Under the pieces are notes generated by a model. It had not been told where the DNA came from. It saw nothing but the letters and a program-made list of their open reading frames with translations, and ran no database searches. Shown piece after piece: positions 1 to 7,006 of a stretch of DNA of 12,062 nt. Location: assembly GCA_021850405.1 (NCBI GenBank), contig JAJZMA010000017.1:1-12062 (forward strand), written 5' to 3'. The stretch is from a bacterium. GTDB taxonomy: Bacteria; Chloroflexota; Dormibacteria; Aeolococcales; Aeolococcaceae. Both the position numbers and the translations under genes were made by a program. Positions within the stretch are counted from its first letter, which is position 1. Each line of letters begins with the position of its first letter.

Positions 1-263
1 GCTGGTAGTTTCATCGGCTGGCAACCCGGGAAGCTTCGCAAGAAGGTTTTTGACCACGGCGGTGTCTCTCATGCAGGCCACTATACGTCAAGACCAGGGA
101 CAGCCGAAGGACAATCACAGGGGTCAATCAGGGCTGTCTGTAATTGCTGTGTGGGTTGGATGGCCCATTTGTTGAATGACCCATTGGTCCGCTTTGTTGT
201 GGAACCCCTCTGGCTGTCCGCTCTGTCGGCATGATGTCTGTGTCGGCGTGATAGCATACCGTC
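1..263. other. Left edge, no defensible gene
   Basis: Two plus-strand frames are open from the window edge: one to a TGA at 232-234 and one to a TGA at 173-175. Neither translation shows a family motif, and the two look equally protein-like, so I cannot say whether the 3' end of a gene enters here. An open frame on the minus strand spanning 128-616 is antisense to the better-supported gene at 264. The last dozen bases hold a -10-like element for that gene. Confidence 0.3.
252..257 (+). promoter_or_regulatory. Possible -10 element of a leaderless start
   Basis: TAGCAT fits the TANNNT -10 pattern and ends 6 nt before the ATG at 264. There is no Shine-Dalgarno sequence in front of that ATG. This spacing would place the transcript start at or next to the start codon. 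I see no convincing -35 hexamer. The call rests on position and on the same geometry at two other genes in the window. Confidence 0.3.
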
Positions 264-1043
264 ATGCCTGAAACACGTACCCCGGCCGAGATGACGCGAG
301 ATGCCCGATGGGTCGGAGTGCTTTTGTACCTGCTGGATGAGGAACCTCCGTTCTCACCCTTCCGGCCGTCGGACACGCACGGATGGGTGTCCCACCTCTC
401 CATCCAGGTTAATGCGAACGGGTTGACGCAAATGGAGGCCAGCGAAGTGTCAGAATTCGTTGCCGCACATTCGCACCTGCTCGAGGAAAACCGTACCAGA
501 CAAATTCCGGAAGTCCGCATCTCTCCCGGGGCTGCCGACGCTGCACGCGCGACTGTTGCGCGATTGCGCAACACCTTCCCTTCGGCCGTCGTGTTCGAAC
601 GCGCCCGCATGGGCAACTTTCCTCATGCCTACCTCATCCTGGCCGAGGACTCTCTTCGGCGGGCGTTTGATCCTGACACTGACAAAGTAACTGCGAGGTT
701 GTTTGCCGGATCTGCCACCAACAGAGCACTTGCCGCGGGGGGCATGGTGCGGCCGCTTGCGGTTGGTGTTCCTGCCACATGGAACGACATCCACTACGCG
801 ATGATCCGTCTCCTGGCAGACATACGCAAGAAGATGCTCAATGGCGACCGCATTGATGACGCCAGCACACGACGCAGCTTGGACCTGGTAGCACGCAAAC
901 TGATCGAAACACGTGACAACGATGGACTCGCATACCTCAGGCAACGACTCGCAGGGACAGTACTGGAGGGCGCGAGCACCAAAGCGATCAGTGCACACAA
1001 CCCTCTTGTATTTGATTCCCCGTCACGCTCCGGACTGAACTAG
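264..1043 (+). CDS. Hypothetical protein, 259 aa, no recognised family
   Basis: I do not recognise this protein. It is soluble in appearance, with no signal peptide and no membrane segment. Residues 15-25 (VGVLLYLLDEE) look like a buried strand or helix, and the region near residues 95-107 is rich in Ala and Arg. The stretch from about residue 175 to 235 is helical and charged (ending in LARKLIETRDND-like sequence), and the C-terminal 20 residues look disordered. No catalytic motif stands out. The ATG at 264 is chosen because it opens the frame and follows a possible -10 with leaderless spacing; no ribosome binding site is visible. Codon third positions are less GC-biased than in the etf and adoK genes, which would fit an accessory or recently acquired gene. 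It is flanked by long non-coding stretches and is probably transcribed alone. That it encodes a protein is fairly likely from its length; its function is unknown. Confidence 0.6.
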   Translation: MPETRTPAEMTRDARWVGVLLYLLDEEPPFSPFRPSDTHGWVSHLSIQVNANGLTQMEASEVSEFVAAHSHLLEENRTRQIPEVRISPGAADAARATVARLRNTFPSAVVFERARMGNFPHAYLILAEDSLRRAFDPDTDKVTARLFAGSATNRALAAGGMVRPLAVGVPATWNDIHYAMIRLLADIRKKMLNGDRIDDASTRRSLDLVARKLIETRDNDGLAYLRQRLAGTVLEGASTKAISAHNPLVFDSPSRSGLN

Positions 1044-1421
1044 GATCCTCTGGCTCCACCATCGATTGGTCGTAGCGCCATATCCATCTGTATACACGAG
1101 GGGCCTCTACATGGAGCTGGCAGGTACTGGCCCGATGGCAAAAAGCAACACTGACCAGCCTGCGAACTGAAGAGACGCACGCTCCTGTCTGAACGTTGCG
1201 GGCAACAAATGCTATTGAATGAGTCAACGGTTGAGATACTCCCACACGCACCAGCACCAGCACCAGCAACATCAAAACTGAATGACCAAGGCCACCTGTG
1301 AGGTGGGTTGCCGCGGCCATGCTCCGATCTGCAAGCCAGAGCAAGGGCTCTCAGTGCAGGATGAGGCTGCGCGCACTGGTTCGAACCTTTGACCACGCTT
1401 TCTCATTCTCAAACAGGAGTG
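1044..1421. other. Intergenic stretch with minor repeats
   Basis: I see no gene with coding character on either strand. It contains three tandem copies of CCAGCA (1251-1268) and a small perfect hairpin, CCACCT / AGGTGG with a GTG loop (1292-1306), which has no T run after it. A GGTTCGAACC at 1378-1387 resembles a tRNA T-loop, but no tRNA can be folded around it. Confidence 0.4.
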
Positions 1422-1754
1422 ATGCGCGGAAGAAGGCAATCGACGCGTGGTGTAGCCCAGGATGTCATTTGGCCGCCACTCAATTTCAACGCGCACTGGG
1501 ACAACCTCTCCCCCTGCAAAAAAATGGACAAAACTGTCCGTGTCGCGTCCGTTCGCAAGCGGGACATTGAGTACATGGAAAAGCAAAGACTGACGATCTT
1601 CCAGCTAGTGGCTGACAGCCTTGAGGCCAACTCGCTTCGCCGCTACGCAGCCCAGAAGAGCCTTGCGCCCGCAATCCGGGAAGGCTACCTTCGGGCAGAT
1701 GCAGCGCTCCGACTCGAGGCCACCCTCCGGCTGCTGGGCCACCAGCAGGGATAG
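1422..1754 (+). CDS. Small basic hypothetical protein
   Basis: This is an unrecognised small protein of about 110 residues, rich in Arg, Lys, Ala and Leu. The C-terminal 75 residues, from MDKTVRVASVRKRDIEYMEK on, are predicted by eye to be largely helical (QLVADSLEANSLRRYAA, then an Ala/Leu-rich final helix). They have GC-biased third positions, which supports coding. The start is uncertain. ATG 1422 follows AGGAG at 1415-1419 with only 2 nt between, which is too tight for normal initiation. A second ATG at 1524 gives a 76-residue product with no ribosome binding site. The N-terminal Arg-rich segment (MRGRRQSTRG) is the least protein-like part, so the shorter form may be the true one. A small DNA-binding or antitoxin-like protein is conceivable, but nothing in the sequence shows it. 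There is no adjacent partner gene. Confidence 0.4.
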   Translation: MRGRRQSTRGVAQDVIWPPLNFNAHWDNLSPCKKMDKTVRVASVRKRDIEYMEKQRLTIFQLVADSLEANSLRRYAAQKSLAPAIREGYLRADAALRLEATLRLLGHQQG

Positions 1755-1823
1755 TCCAGAAGAGAAAAAAACCAGGGGACCACCCTGCAGCCGGGAGAGT
1801 AAACCGCGCTACTCAGGGAACTC

Positions 1824-1852
1824 TCGCCGCAAGTGGAGCGCTTGCGGCGAGC
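1824..1852. terminator. Strong stem-loop without a T tail
   Basis: There is a perfect 11-bp inverted repeat, CTCGCCGCAAG (1824-1834) and CTTGCGGCGAG (1842-1852), around a 7-nt loop. It lies 70 nt after the small ORF ending at 1754 and about 80 nt before the GTG of the secreted protein. No T run follows on either strand, so it is not a classic intrinsic terminator. It could end transcription from the upstream gene in a tail-less manner or act as an RNA structure. Confidence 0.45.
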
Positions 1853-1900
1853 CAAGGTACGACAGCTCTGTTGCCAGCCTGTGACCCCGCTGTGGAGACT

Positions 1901-1923
1901 ATCCCGAGTGTCTCCGGGATAAT
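1901..1923 (+). promoter_or_regulatory. Palindrome overlapping the -10 of the secreted protein gene
   Basis: ATCCCG (1901-1906) and CGGGAT (1915-1920) form an inverted repeat. Allowing one bulged C, an inner AG/CT pair extends the stem. Its right arm overlaps GATAAT (1918-1923), a 5/6 match to the -10 consensus that ends 6 nt before the GTG at 1930. Overlap of a dyad with a -10 is the usual layout of a repressor operator. No clear -35 hexamer is present at the expected distance. Confidence 0.4.
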
Positions 1924-1929
1924 ATTCCT

Positions 1930-3894
1930 GTGATCACCCTGAGCCGTCGTGCCCTGTGCACCATAGGAAGCCTCGCTATTGCCCTGCTTGTCCTGGCAGC
2001 GCCGCTGTCGGTCCAGGCGGCCTCGAGCTGGGCCTATGTCACTGGAGTACCCAACGTCGCCAGCGCCAACAACTTCCTCGAGGCGGTGTCGTGTGTTAGC
2101 TCCACCTTCTGCATGGCAGTTGGCTACGAAGGCTCAACCAATGTATCCCTGGCAGAGGAGTGGAACGGAACCAGCTGGAGCAATGTCACCGGGACAGCCC
2201 TGACCGGCCAGCTCTGGGCCGTATCGTGCTCAAGCACCACCTTCTGCATGGCGGTTGGCTTCTCTGGCTCTTCATCAGGCCTTCCTGCAACTGCGGATGC
2301 TGCACTAGCAGAGGACTGGAACGGAAGCGCCTGGACCTCAGTCGCTCCAACGGGTCCATCCACGTCTGGCGAGGGGCTCTTTGGTGTCTCCTGCCTCTCA
2401 TCCACCTTCTGCATGGCAGCCGGGTTCGAAAACTCGTCTGCCCATGGGACTGCCAACTACCAGACCTGGACCCCTGAGTGGACCGGCTCCTGGGCCAACC
2501 TGACATCAACCGACATTTCAGGCTCCACCAACGACATACTGGTGGGCATCTCATGTACCGCCACCACCTTCTGCATGACTGATGGCTACTACAGCTCCTC
2601 CGAGGTGGGGATGGCAGAGGAATGGACTACTTCCTGGGGGGCAGCAGTCGCCATGACGGCAGGATCCGGATGGGGAAGCAGCCAGCTCACCACCAGCATC
2701 TCCTGTGTGTCAACCACCTTCTGCATGGCGGGTGGGTACCACGACATAAGCAGCGGCAGCTCCACGCTTCAGAACACGATCTATGAATGGACCGGCTCCT
2801 GGGGAGCGCCGATGACGGTACCAGATGGCGGCAGCAGCGTCAACAACTATGTCGAAGGAGTCTCATGCACCTCCACCACAGACTGCCAGGCCTCAGGCGA
2901 ATACCAGAATGGAACCCCGTACCAGAGCACCATCCTCACCTATAGCGGCTCCAGCTGGACCCTCGACACCAGCACCACTCTGGACTCATCCACCTCCCAG
3001 ACCAACGAGCCCCAGGGGATCTCGTGCCCTGTGAGCTCGTCTGGCAACTTCTGCATCTCAGCTGGTTACTACAACAACGGCACCTACGACCAGACCCAGA
3101 TCCTGCAGTACGGAACCCCAACCCTGCTTGCAACCACCACGACACTTACCTCCTCTGCCAGCCCTGCTACCATGCCCACGCTCACTGCGGTTGTGTCTGG
3201 TGGGAGCGGCAATCCTACCCCCACCGGCACGGTGACATTTACCAATGTCACCAGCGGTACAACCCTCTGCAGTGCTGTTACCATCGCGCAGGGCAGCCTC
3301 CCCAGTTACGAAGCTGCCGCTACGTGTACTTCAACACTCCCCACTACAGGCGGCCCTTTCACGCTGGAAGCTGTCTACAGCGGCAACACCACATATGCAA
3401 CGAGCACTTCAGCCACGATAAGCCAGGCAACCAACGCCTGCAGTGCTGGCTCACTTTCCCTTACCAGCCCAACCACAGTCACAGTACCCGCCCCTACGCT
3501 AAATGGGCTAAACCAGTCTGCATCAGGCTCGCTCGTGCTTACGCCAAGTGACATGACTGGCACTGGCGCTGGCTGGAACATCACACTTACGTCCACAACA
3601 TTTACAACTGGAACCCATACCCTCCCCACGACCGCAACGACCGTTACTGGTGCCTCTGCTGCTGCTGCAAGCGGAAACTGCGTACTCCCATCCAACTCAG
3701 TAAGCTACACCACCCCGATAGCTGTTCCGGCTGGCTCAACAGCACCAGCAGCAGTCACCATCTACAACTCAGCAGCAAGCACCGGGGAAGGGCCCGCCAG
3801 CGTCACCATCGACTTTACGACCGCGATCCCAGCCAATTCCTATGCCCAGCCCTACAACTCTACCTGGACCTTCACCATTGTCTCGGGACCGTGA
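1930..3894 (+). CDS. Secreted seven-repeat protein with Ig-like and WxL-like C-terminal domains
   Basis: This is a 654-residue exported protein. Residues 1-30 are a typical Sec signal peptide: Arg-Arg near the start, a hydrophobic core, and a cleavage site near SVQA-AS. Residues 35-395 carry seven repeats of about 50 residues, each with a core such as VSCVSSTFCMAVGY and, in most copies, a W-x-G-S/T-W strand (WNGTSW, WTGSW). Each repeat contains one Cys pair: 55/61, 100/106, 155/161, 209/215, 259/265, 313/319 and 366/375. Residues about 398-498 resemble a bacterial Ig-like domain (SGNPTPTGTVTFTN, then VYSGNTTY), with C447/C466. The final 150 residues, with C504/C584, resemble a degenerate WxL cell-wall-binding domain: GWNITLTSTTF near 548-558 and YNSTWTFTIVSGP at the end. 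There is no LPXTG motif and no C-terminal membrane anchor. The start is GTG; no ribosome binding site is visible, but a -10 lies 6 nt upstream. A seven-bladed propeller that binds a surface ligand is a reasonable guess. The ligand is unknown. Confidence 0.85.
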   Translation: MITLSRRALCTIGSLAIALLVLAAPLSVQAASSWAYVTGVPNVASANNFLEAVSCVSSTFCMAVGYEGSTNVSLAEEWNGTSWSNVTGTALTGQLWAVSCSSTTFCMAVGFSGSSSGLPATADAALAEDWNGSAWTSVAPTGPSTSGEGLFGVSCLSSTFCMAAGFENSSAHGTANYQTWTPEWTGSWANLTSTDISGSTNDILVGISCTATTFCMTDGYYSSSEVGMAEEWTTSWGAAVAMTAGSGWGSSQLTTSISCVSTTFCMAGGYHDISSGSSTLQNTIYEWTGSWGAPMTVPDGGSSVNNYVEGVSCTSTTDCQASGEYQNGTPYQSTILTYSGSSWTLDTSTTLDSSTSQTNEPQGISCPVSSSGNFCISAGYYNNGTYDQTQILQYGTPTLLATTTTLTSSASPATMPTLTAVVSGGSGNPTPTGTVTFTNVTSGTTLCSAVTIAQGSLPSYEAAATCTSTLPTTGGPFTLEAVYSGNTTYATSTSATISQATNACSAGSLSLTSPTTVTVPAPTLNGLNQSASGSLVLTPSDMTGTGAGWNITLTSTTFTTGTHTLPTTATTVTGASAAAASGNCVLPSNSVSYTTPIAVPAGSTAPAAVTIYNSAASTGEGPASVTIDFTTAIPANSYAQPYNSTWTFTIVSGP

Positions 3895-3911
3895 TCGCTC
3901 CCAGTGATCTG

Positions 3912-3941
3912 GCTAGCCACGCCCCCAGGGGCGTGGCTAGC
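3912..3941. terminator. Perfect 14-bp-arm palindromic hairpin after the secreted protein gene
   Basis: GCTAGCCACGCCCC (3912-3925) and GGGGCGTGGCTAGC (3928-3941) are exact reverse complements with only CA between them. In RNA about 12-13 pairs would form around a small loop. It starts 17 nt after the stop at 3894. An A run (3942-3946), not a T run, follows on the plus strand, so it is a tail-less terminator candidate or an RNA-stabilising 3' hairpin. A shorter palindrome sharing GGCTAGCC occurs at 4974-4983. Confidence 0.6.
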
Positions 3942-3959
3942 AAAAACCGTACCACAGGA

Positions 3960-3988
3960 TATAATAAAAGATGTATAAAGGGTATAAC
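3960..3988 (+). promoter_or_regulatory. AT-rich promoter region upstream of the aldo/keto reductase
   Basis: This is an isolated AT-rich patch in GC-rich DNA. It holds an exact TATAAT (3960-3965), then TATAAA (within 3974-3980) and TATAAC (3983-3988). TATAAT is the best -10 candidate, but no TTGACA-like -35 is found 16-18 nt upstream, where the hairpin arm lies. A further TATTCT at 4008-4013 ends 7 nt before an in-frame GTG (4021). Which element is used cannot be told from sequence. Confidence 0.4.
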
Positions 3989-4074
3989 CTATTGGTCATC
4001 TTCCTGATATTCTCAGGCAAGTGGGCTGCTGCAGCATCCACCAACCACATACTCAAAATCAAGAGAAGAATACG

Positions 4075-4950
4075 ATGACTGACAAGACTGGCCCGGAAAC
4101 AGCAACCCTCCCGACAACATTTGAACTGGGCTCCCTTTCCATCCGCCGGCTCGGGTTTGGCTCCATGCAGCTTACGGGACCTGGTGTCTGGGGGCCACCA
4201 AAAGACCGGGATGCCGCGCTTCTGGTTCTAAAACGCGCAGTTGAGCTTGGAGTGACCCTTATTGATACCGCAGATTCCTACGGCCCCTATGTGGCTGAAG
4301 AGCTGATTGCAGAAGCGCTGTACCCCTATCCCAAAAACCTGGTCATTGCTACCAAGGCAGGGCTGGCGCGAACCGGCCCGGATGAGTGGCATCCGCTGGG
4401 GCGGCCCGAATATCTGCGCCAGGAATGCGAGATGAGCTTGCGACGGCTGCGACTGGAGACCATCGACCTGTTCCAGCTTCACCGTGTAGACCCATCTGTG
4501 CCACTGGCAGAGCAGATAGGGGAACTGGCCGCACTCCAGAAGGAAGGAAAGATCCGGCACATCGGGCTGTCTGAGGTAAGCGTCAGCCAGATCCAGGAGG
4601 CGCGCAGGATGGTCGAGATAGTGAGCGTCCAGAACCTGTACAACGTAATGATCCGGCGCTCCGAGCCTGTGCTGGAATACTGCGAGGAAGAAGGAATCGC
4701 ATTTCTTCCATGGTTCCCCATTGCAACCGGCGCCCTGGCATCCGAGGGCAGTCCCCTTGCCCGACTGTCAACCCAGCTGAACGCAACCCCTGCCCAGGTT
4801 GCACTGGCGTGGCTGCTCTCCCGCTCGCCAGTACTGGTGCCCATTCCTGGAACTTCGTCCGTCGAGCACCTGGAAGAGAACATGAAAGCAGAAGCGCTGG
4901 AGCTTTCAGAGGCAGAGTATGCGCAGATTTCCCAGATGGGAGTGGAGTAG
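4075..4950 (+). CDS. Aldo/keto reductase
   Basis: This is an NADPH-dependent oxidoreductase of the aldo/keto reductase superfamily, a cytosolic TIM-barrel enzyme that reduces aldehydes or ketones. With the ATG at 4075 it is 291 residues, close to the usual bacterial length. The catalytic tetrad is complete: Asp64 and Tyr69 in DTADSYG, Lys94 in ATKAG, and His136 in QLHRVD. The C-terminal region PVLVPIPGTSSVEHLEENM (NADP-binding loop) matches the family well. A frame-extending GTG at 4021 would add 18 residues (beginning MGCCSIHQPH) that do not look conserved, and AAGAGAAGAA sits just before the ATG, so I prefer the ATG. The alternative is not excluded, because a TATTCT lies 7 nt before the GTG. 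The gene stands alone and converges on etfA with a 26-nt gap. The substrate cannot be predicted. Confidence 0.92.
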   Translation: MTDKTGPETATLPTTFELGSLSIRRLGFGSMQLTGPGVWGPPKDRDAALLVLKRAVELGVTLIDTADSYGPYVAEELIAEALYPYPKNLVIATKAGLARTGPDEWHPLGRPEYLRQECEMSLRRLRLETIDLFQLHRVDPSVPLAEQIGELAALQKEGKIRHIGLSEVSVSQIQEARRMVEIVSVQNLYNVMIRRSEPVLEYCEEEGIAFLPWFPIATGALASEGSPLARLSTQLNATPAQVALAWLLSRSPVLVPIPGTSSVEHLEENMKAEALELSEAEYAQISQMGVE

Positions 4951-4973
4951 CCATGCTCAAACTGGGTGGAACC

Positions 4974-4983
4974 GGGCTAGCCC
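4974..4983. repeat. Short palindrome between convergent genes
   Basis: GGGCTAGCCC is a perfect 10-bp palindrome in the junction of the aldo/keto reductase and etfA, and it overlaps the etfA stop codon. It shares GGCTAGCC with the large hairpin at 3912-3941. No T run accompanies it. It may contribute to bidirectional termination, but it is too short to be sure. Confidence 0.25.
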
Positions 4984-5951
4984 TGCTGCTGTCTTGCCTT
5001 TATCTCTTCGATCACTTTTGGTAGCACAGTCAGGCAGTCGCCAACCACGCCAAGATCGGCGAGCTTGAAGATGGGTGCATCCTGGTCCCGGTTGATAGCG
5101 ATGATGTTCTTTGCCCCTTTCATGCCTACGGTGTGCTGCATGGCACCAGATATCCCACAGGCAATGTAAACAGTTGGCTTGACTGTCTTGCCGGTCTGGC
5201 CGACCTGCATGGAGTAAGGCACCCATCCAGCGTCAACCACAGCCCGGCTGGCTCCAACACTCCCATGGGTAAGGCGGGCAAGCTCGGTCAACAGGGCAAA
5301 ATTGCTCGCGTCCCCAAGCCCGCGGCCGCCACTCACTACAACCGGTGCCTCCTCGAGGCCCGGCCCGGTGCTAGTCTCAGAGTGACTCTCAATGATCCTT
5401 GCGCTATCCTGCACATCAGTTGGAGGCTCCAGGCGCGAAACTGCAACGTCCCCCTCATGTGCAGCCACCTCAAATGATTTGGGGCGCACCAGGAAGATGC
5501 CCGGAGAAGATGAGGTAAATCCGGACTCAACAATCTGGGTAGCGCCAAAAATGGTGTTTAGCGCAACCAGCCGGCCGTCCTTGTCCATAAGGTCAATCAC
5601 ATTGGCTATCACACCCAGTCGGGCGCGAACCGCAAGTCGTCCTGCCACGTCCCTGCCGGTATAAGTCGCGCCGATCAGGATCGCTCTCGGCGAAACGGCG
5701 CCCACGAGGGATGCCATCGCCGCAGCAGCAAAGGGCCCGATGAGCCTGTCTGCTACAGGATGTTCGGCCAGATGCACGGCACTTGCCCCGGCACTGGCAA
5801 ACGCCTTGTCCACCCCCTCAGTACTGCTCCCATAGGCCAGCACGACCACTGCATCAGAGAGTCTGCGCGCCTGGGACGCAAGTTCGAGAGAAACCGGAGC
5901 GGCCCTGCCGTCCTCCACCTCACCAAATACCAGGATCGGACCAGCGTTCAT
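4977..5951 (-). CDS. etfA: Electron transfer flavoprotein, alpha subunit
   Basis: This is the alpha subunit of the ETF heterodimer. It binds FAD and accepts electrons from acyl-CoA and other dehydrogenases, passing them towards the quinone pool. The product has 324 residues, normal for the family. The N-terminal half (about 1-190) is the alpha/beta domain that pairs with EtfB. The C-terminal half is the FAD domain, with GASRAVVDAGW (233-243), PYSMQVGQTGKTVKP (245-259) and YIACGISGAMQH (262-273), followed by INRDQDAPIF and GVVGD, all hallmark FAD-binding residues. The ATG at 5951 is preceded by AAGGTGAT, a very good ribosome binding site 6 nt away, lying inside the end of etfB. Only 2 nt separate the two genes, so they are translated from one mRNA. 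No dehydrogenase partner or ETF-quinone oxidoreductase is in the window. Confidence 0.97.
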   Translation of the reverse strand: MNAGPILVFGEVEDGRAAPVSLELASQARRLSDAVVVLAYGSSTEGVDKAFASAGASAVHLAEHPVADRLIGPFAAAAMASLVGAVSPRAILIGATYTGRDVAGRLAVRARLGVIANVIDLMDKDGRLVALNTIFGATQIVESGFTSSSPGIFLVRPKSFEVAAHEGDVAVSRLEPPTDVQDSARIIESHSETSTGPGLEEAPVVVSGGRGLGDASNFALLTELARLTHGSVGASRAVVDAGWVPYSMQVGQTGKTVKPTVYIACGISGAMQHTVGMKGAKNIIAINRDQDAPIFKLADLGVVGDCLTVLPKVIEEIKARQQQG

Positions 5952-5953
5952 AT

Positions 5954-6727
5954 CTAGATCACCTTCAGTTGAGCAAGAAACTCTACAATGCGCCCTGCCG
6001 CGGTTCCATCATCCGAAATAAGCTCGCCAGCCTGCTTTTCCGGGGCTGCGACCACAGAAAATACGCGCTGGGAGCTGGCCACCGCCTCTCCGTCCAGCCC
6101 CAGGTCAGCAAGCGACCAGTGCTCAAGCGGCTTGGATTTTGCACCCATGATCCCCTTCAGGGATGGATATCTGGGCTGGTTTGCTCCAGCAGTTACGCTG
6201 ACGACCACCGGCAACGGAGCAGTGACTATCTGGTAGCCGGTGTCTGTCTGCCGGTGTATGGTTATGCCCTCCCCGCCTGTCTCCACGGACTTGGCAAATG
6301 TAAGGGAGCTGGAACCAAGCAGCTCTGCCAGGGCCTGCGGCACCACCCCAGTGTAGCCGTCGGTCGACTCCGTACCGGTAATGACCACGTCGGTGCCGCC
6401 GCTCTTGCGAATCGCTGCTGCAAGCACGCGCGCCGTTACAAGGGCTGCGGCTCCTTCGAGAGCATCATCTGTAACCAGGATCGCCTTGTGCACCCCCATG
6501 GAGAGCGCCTTGCGCAGCGCCTCGTCAGCACGGGCAGGACCCATGGACACGGCAGTTACCTCCCCGCCAGTAGCCTCGGCCAGTTTCAGCGCTGCCTCCA
6601 CGGCGTACTCATCCCCTGGATCCAGCACTGCGTTCACATCTGCCCGGCGTAGTCGCCAGGAATCGGGAAGCAACTCGCTAGGAATACTCTGGTCAGGGAT
6701 CTGCTTGACGCATACTGTGATATTCAC
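5954..6727 (-). CDS. etfB: Electron transfer flavoprotein, beta subunit
   Basis: This is the beta subunit of ETF (257 residues), which holds the structural or second nucleotide site and docks partner dehydrogenases. Typical sequence is seen: CVKQIPD at 6-12, the NAVLDPGDEYAVEAAL segment at 32-46 and the GTESTDGYTGVVPQALAELL segment at 118-137. The family signature region NQPRYPSLKGIMGAKSKPLE (183-202) includes the recognition-loop area. The start is GTG at 6727, chosen because GGAGGAG lies 5-6 nt upstream and the next residues (NITVCVKQI) align with the usual N-terminus. It is the first gene of a two-gene operon with etfA and diverges from the isomerase gene at 7007. I cannot tell from sequence alone whether this is a housekeeping or a bifurcating type. 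Confidence 0.97.
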   Translation of the reverse strand: MNITVCVKQIPDQSIPSELLPDSWRLRRADVNAVLDPGDEYAVEAALKLAEATGGEVTAVSMGPARADEALRKALSMGVHKAILVTDDALEGAAALVTARVLAAAIRKSGGTDVVITGTESTDGYTGVVPQALAELLGSSSLTFAKSVETGGEGITIHRQTDTGYQIVTAPLPVVVSVTAGANQPRYPSLKGIMGAKSKPLEHWSLADLGLDGEAVASSQRVFSVVAAPEKQAGELISDDGTAAGRIVEFLAQLKVI

Positions 6728-7006
6728 CTGCTCTCCTCCGCTACCTGCTACAAGAATGTGGGCCAGCTACTTTGGGAAAAACCACCAAAACTTTACTGGC
6801 AGCCCAGCTACCCACATGTAAAACCGTCATTGATGTGCCCTTTCGTTACCGTTCCGGCAGGTGGTCACCCACCAGAAAAGGCCCTGGGGTGCATAAGCCA
6901 CCAGCCGTAGGTAACTCTACAACCTTTGGAAAGCGGCAGACCGGAATGCCACCCCCGCAGTGCCAAAGCGAGCAGAGCGGGTGCAGAGACTATTACACTC
7001 TTGCGG
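6728..7006. promoter_or_regulatory. Divergent control region between etfB and the isomerase, with nested repeats
   Basis: This 279-nt gap must hold the etf promoter. An inverted repeat ATGTGGG (6756-6762) / CCCACAT (6811-6817) lies next to a direct repeat CCAGCTAC (6763-6770 and 6804-6811). A smaller dyad, GGTGG / CCACC with a 4-nt loop, lies at 6860-6873. No exact -10/-35 pair for etfB is clear. The arrangement could be a regulator binding site, but I cannot name the regulator. Confidence 0.3.
6994..6999 (+). promoter_or_regulatory. Possible -10 of the isomerase gene
   Basis: TACACT, within TATTACACT (6991-6999), ends 7 nt before the ATG at 7007. There is no Shine-Dalgarno sequence before that ATG. 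The geometry suggests a leaderless transcript, as at 264 and 1930. No -35 match is evident. Confidence 0.35.

Noticed and set aside
128..616. Minus-strand open frame of 162 codons
   Set aside because: It is antisense to the gene at 264, rich in Ser/Arg/Thr and without family features.
1251..1268. CCAGCA tandem repeat as part of a CRISPR or minisatellite
   Set aside because: Only three 6-nt copies with no spacers; a trivial repeat.
1378..1387. GGTTCGAACC resembling a tRNA T-loop
   Set aside because: The flanking bases do not form a T stem, and no D arm, anticodon arm or acceptor stem fits around it.
4021..4074. GTG start for the aldo/keto reductase
   Set aside because: The added 18 residues look unlike the family, and a purine-rich site precedes the ATG at 4075; kept only as an alternative.
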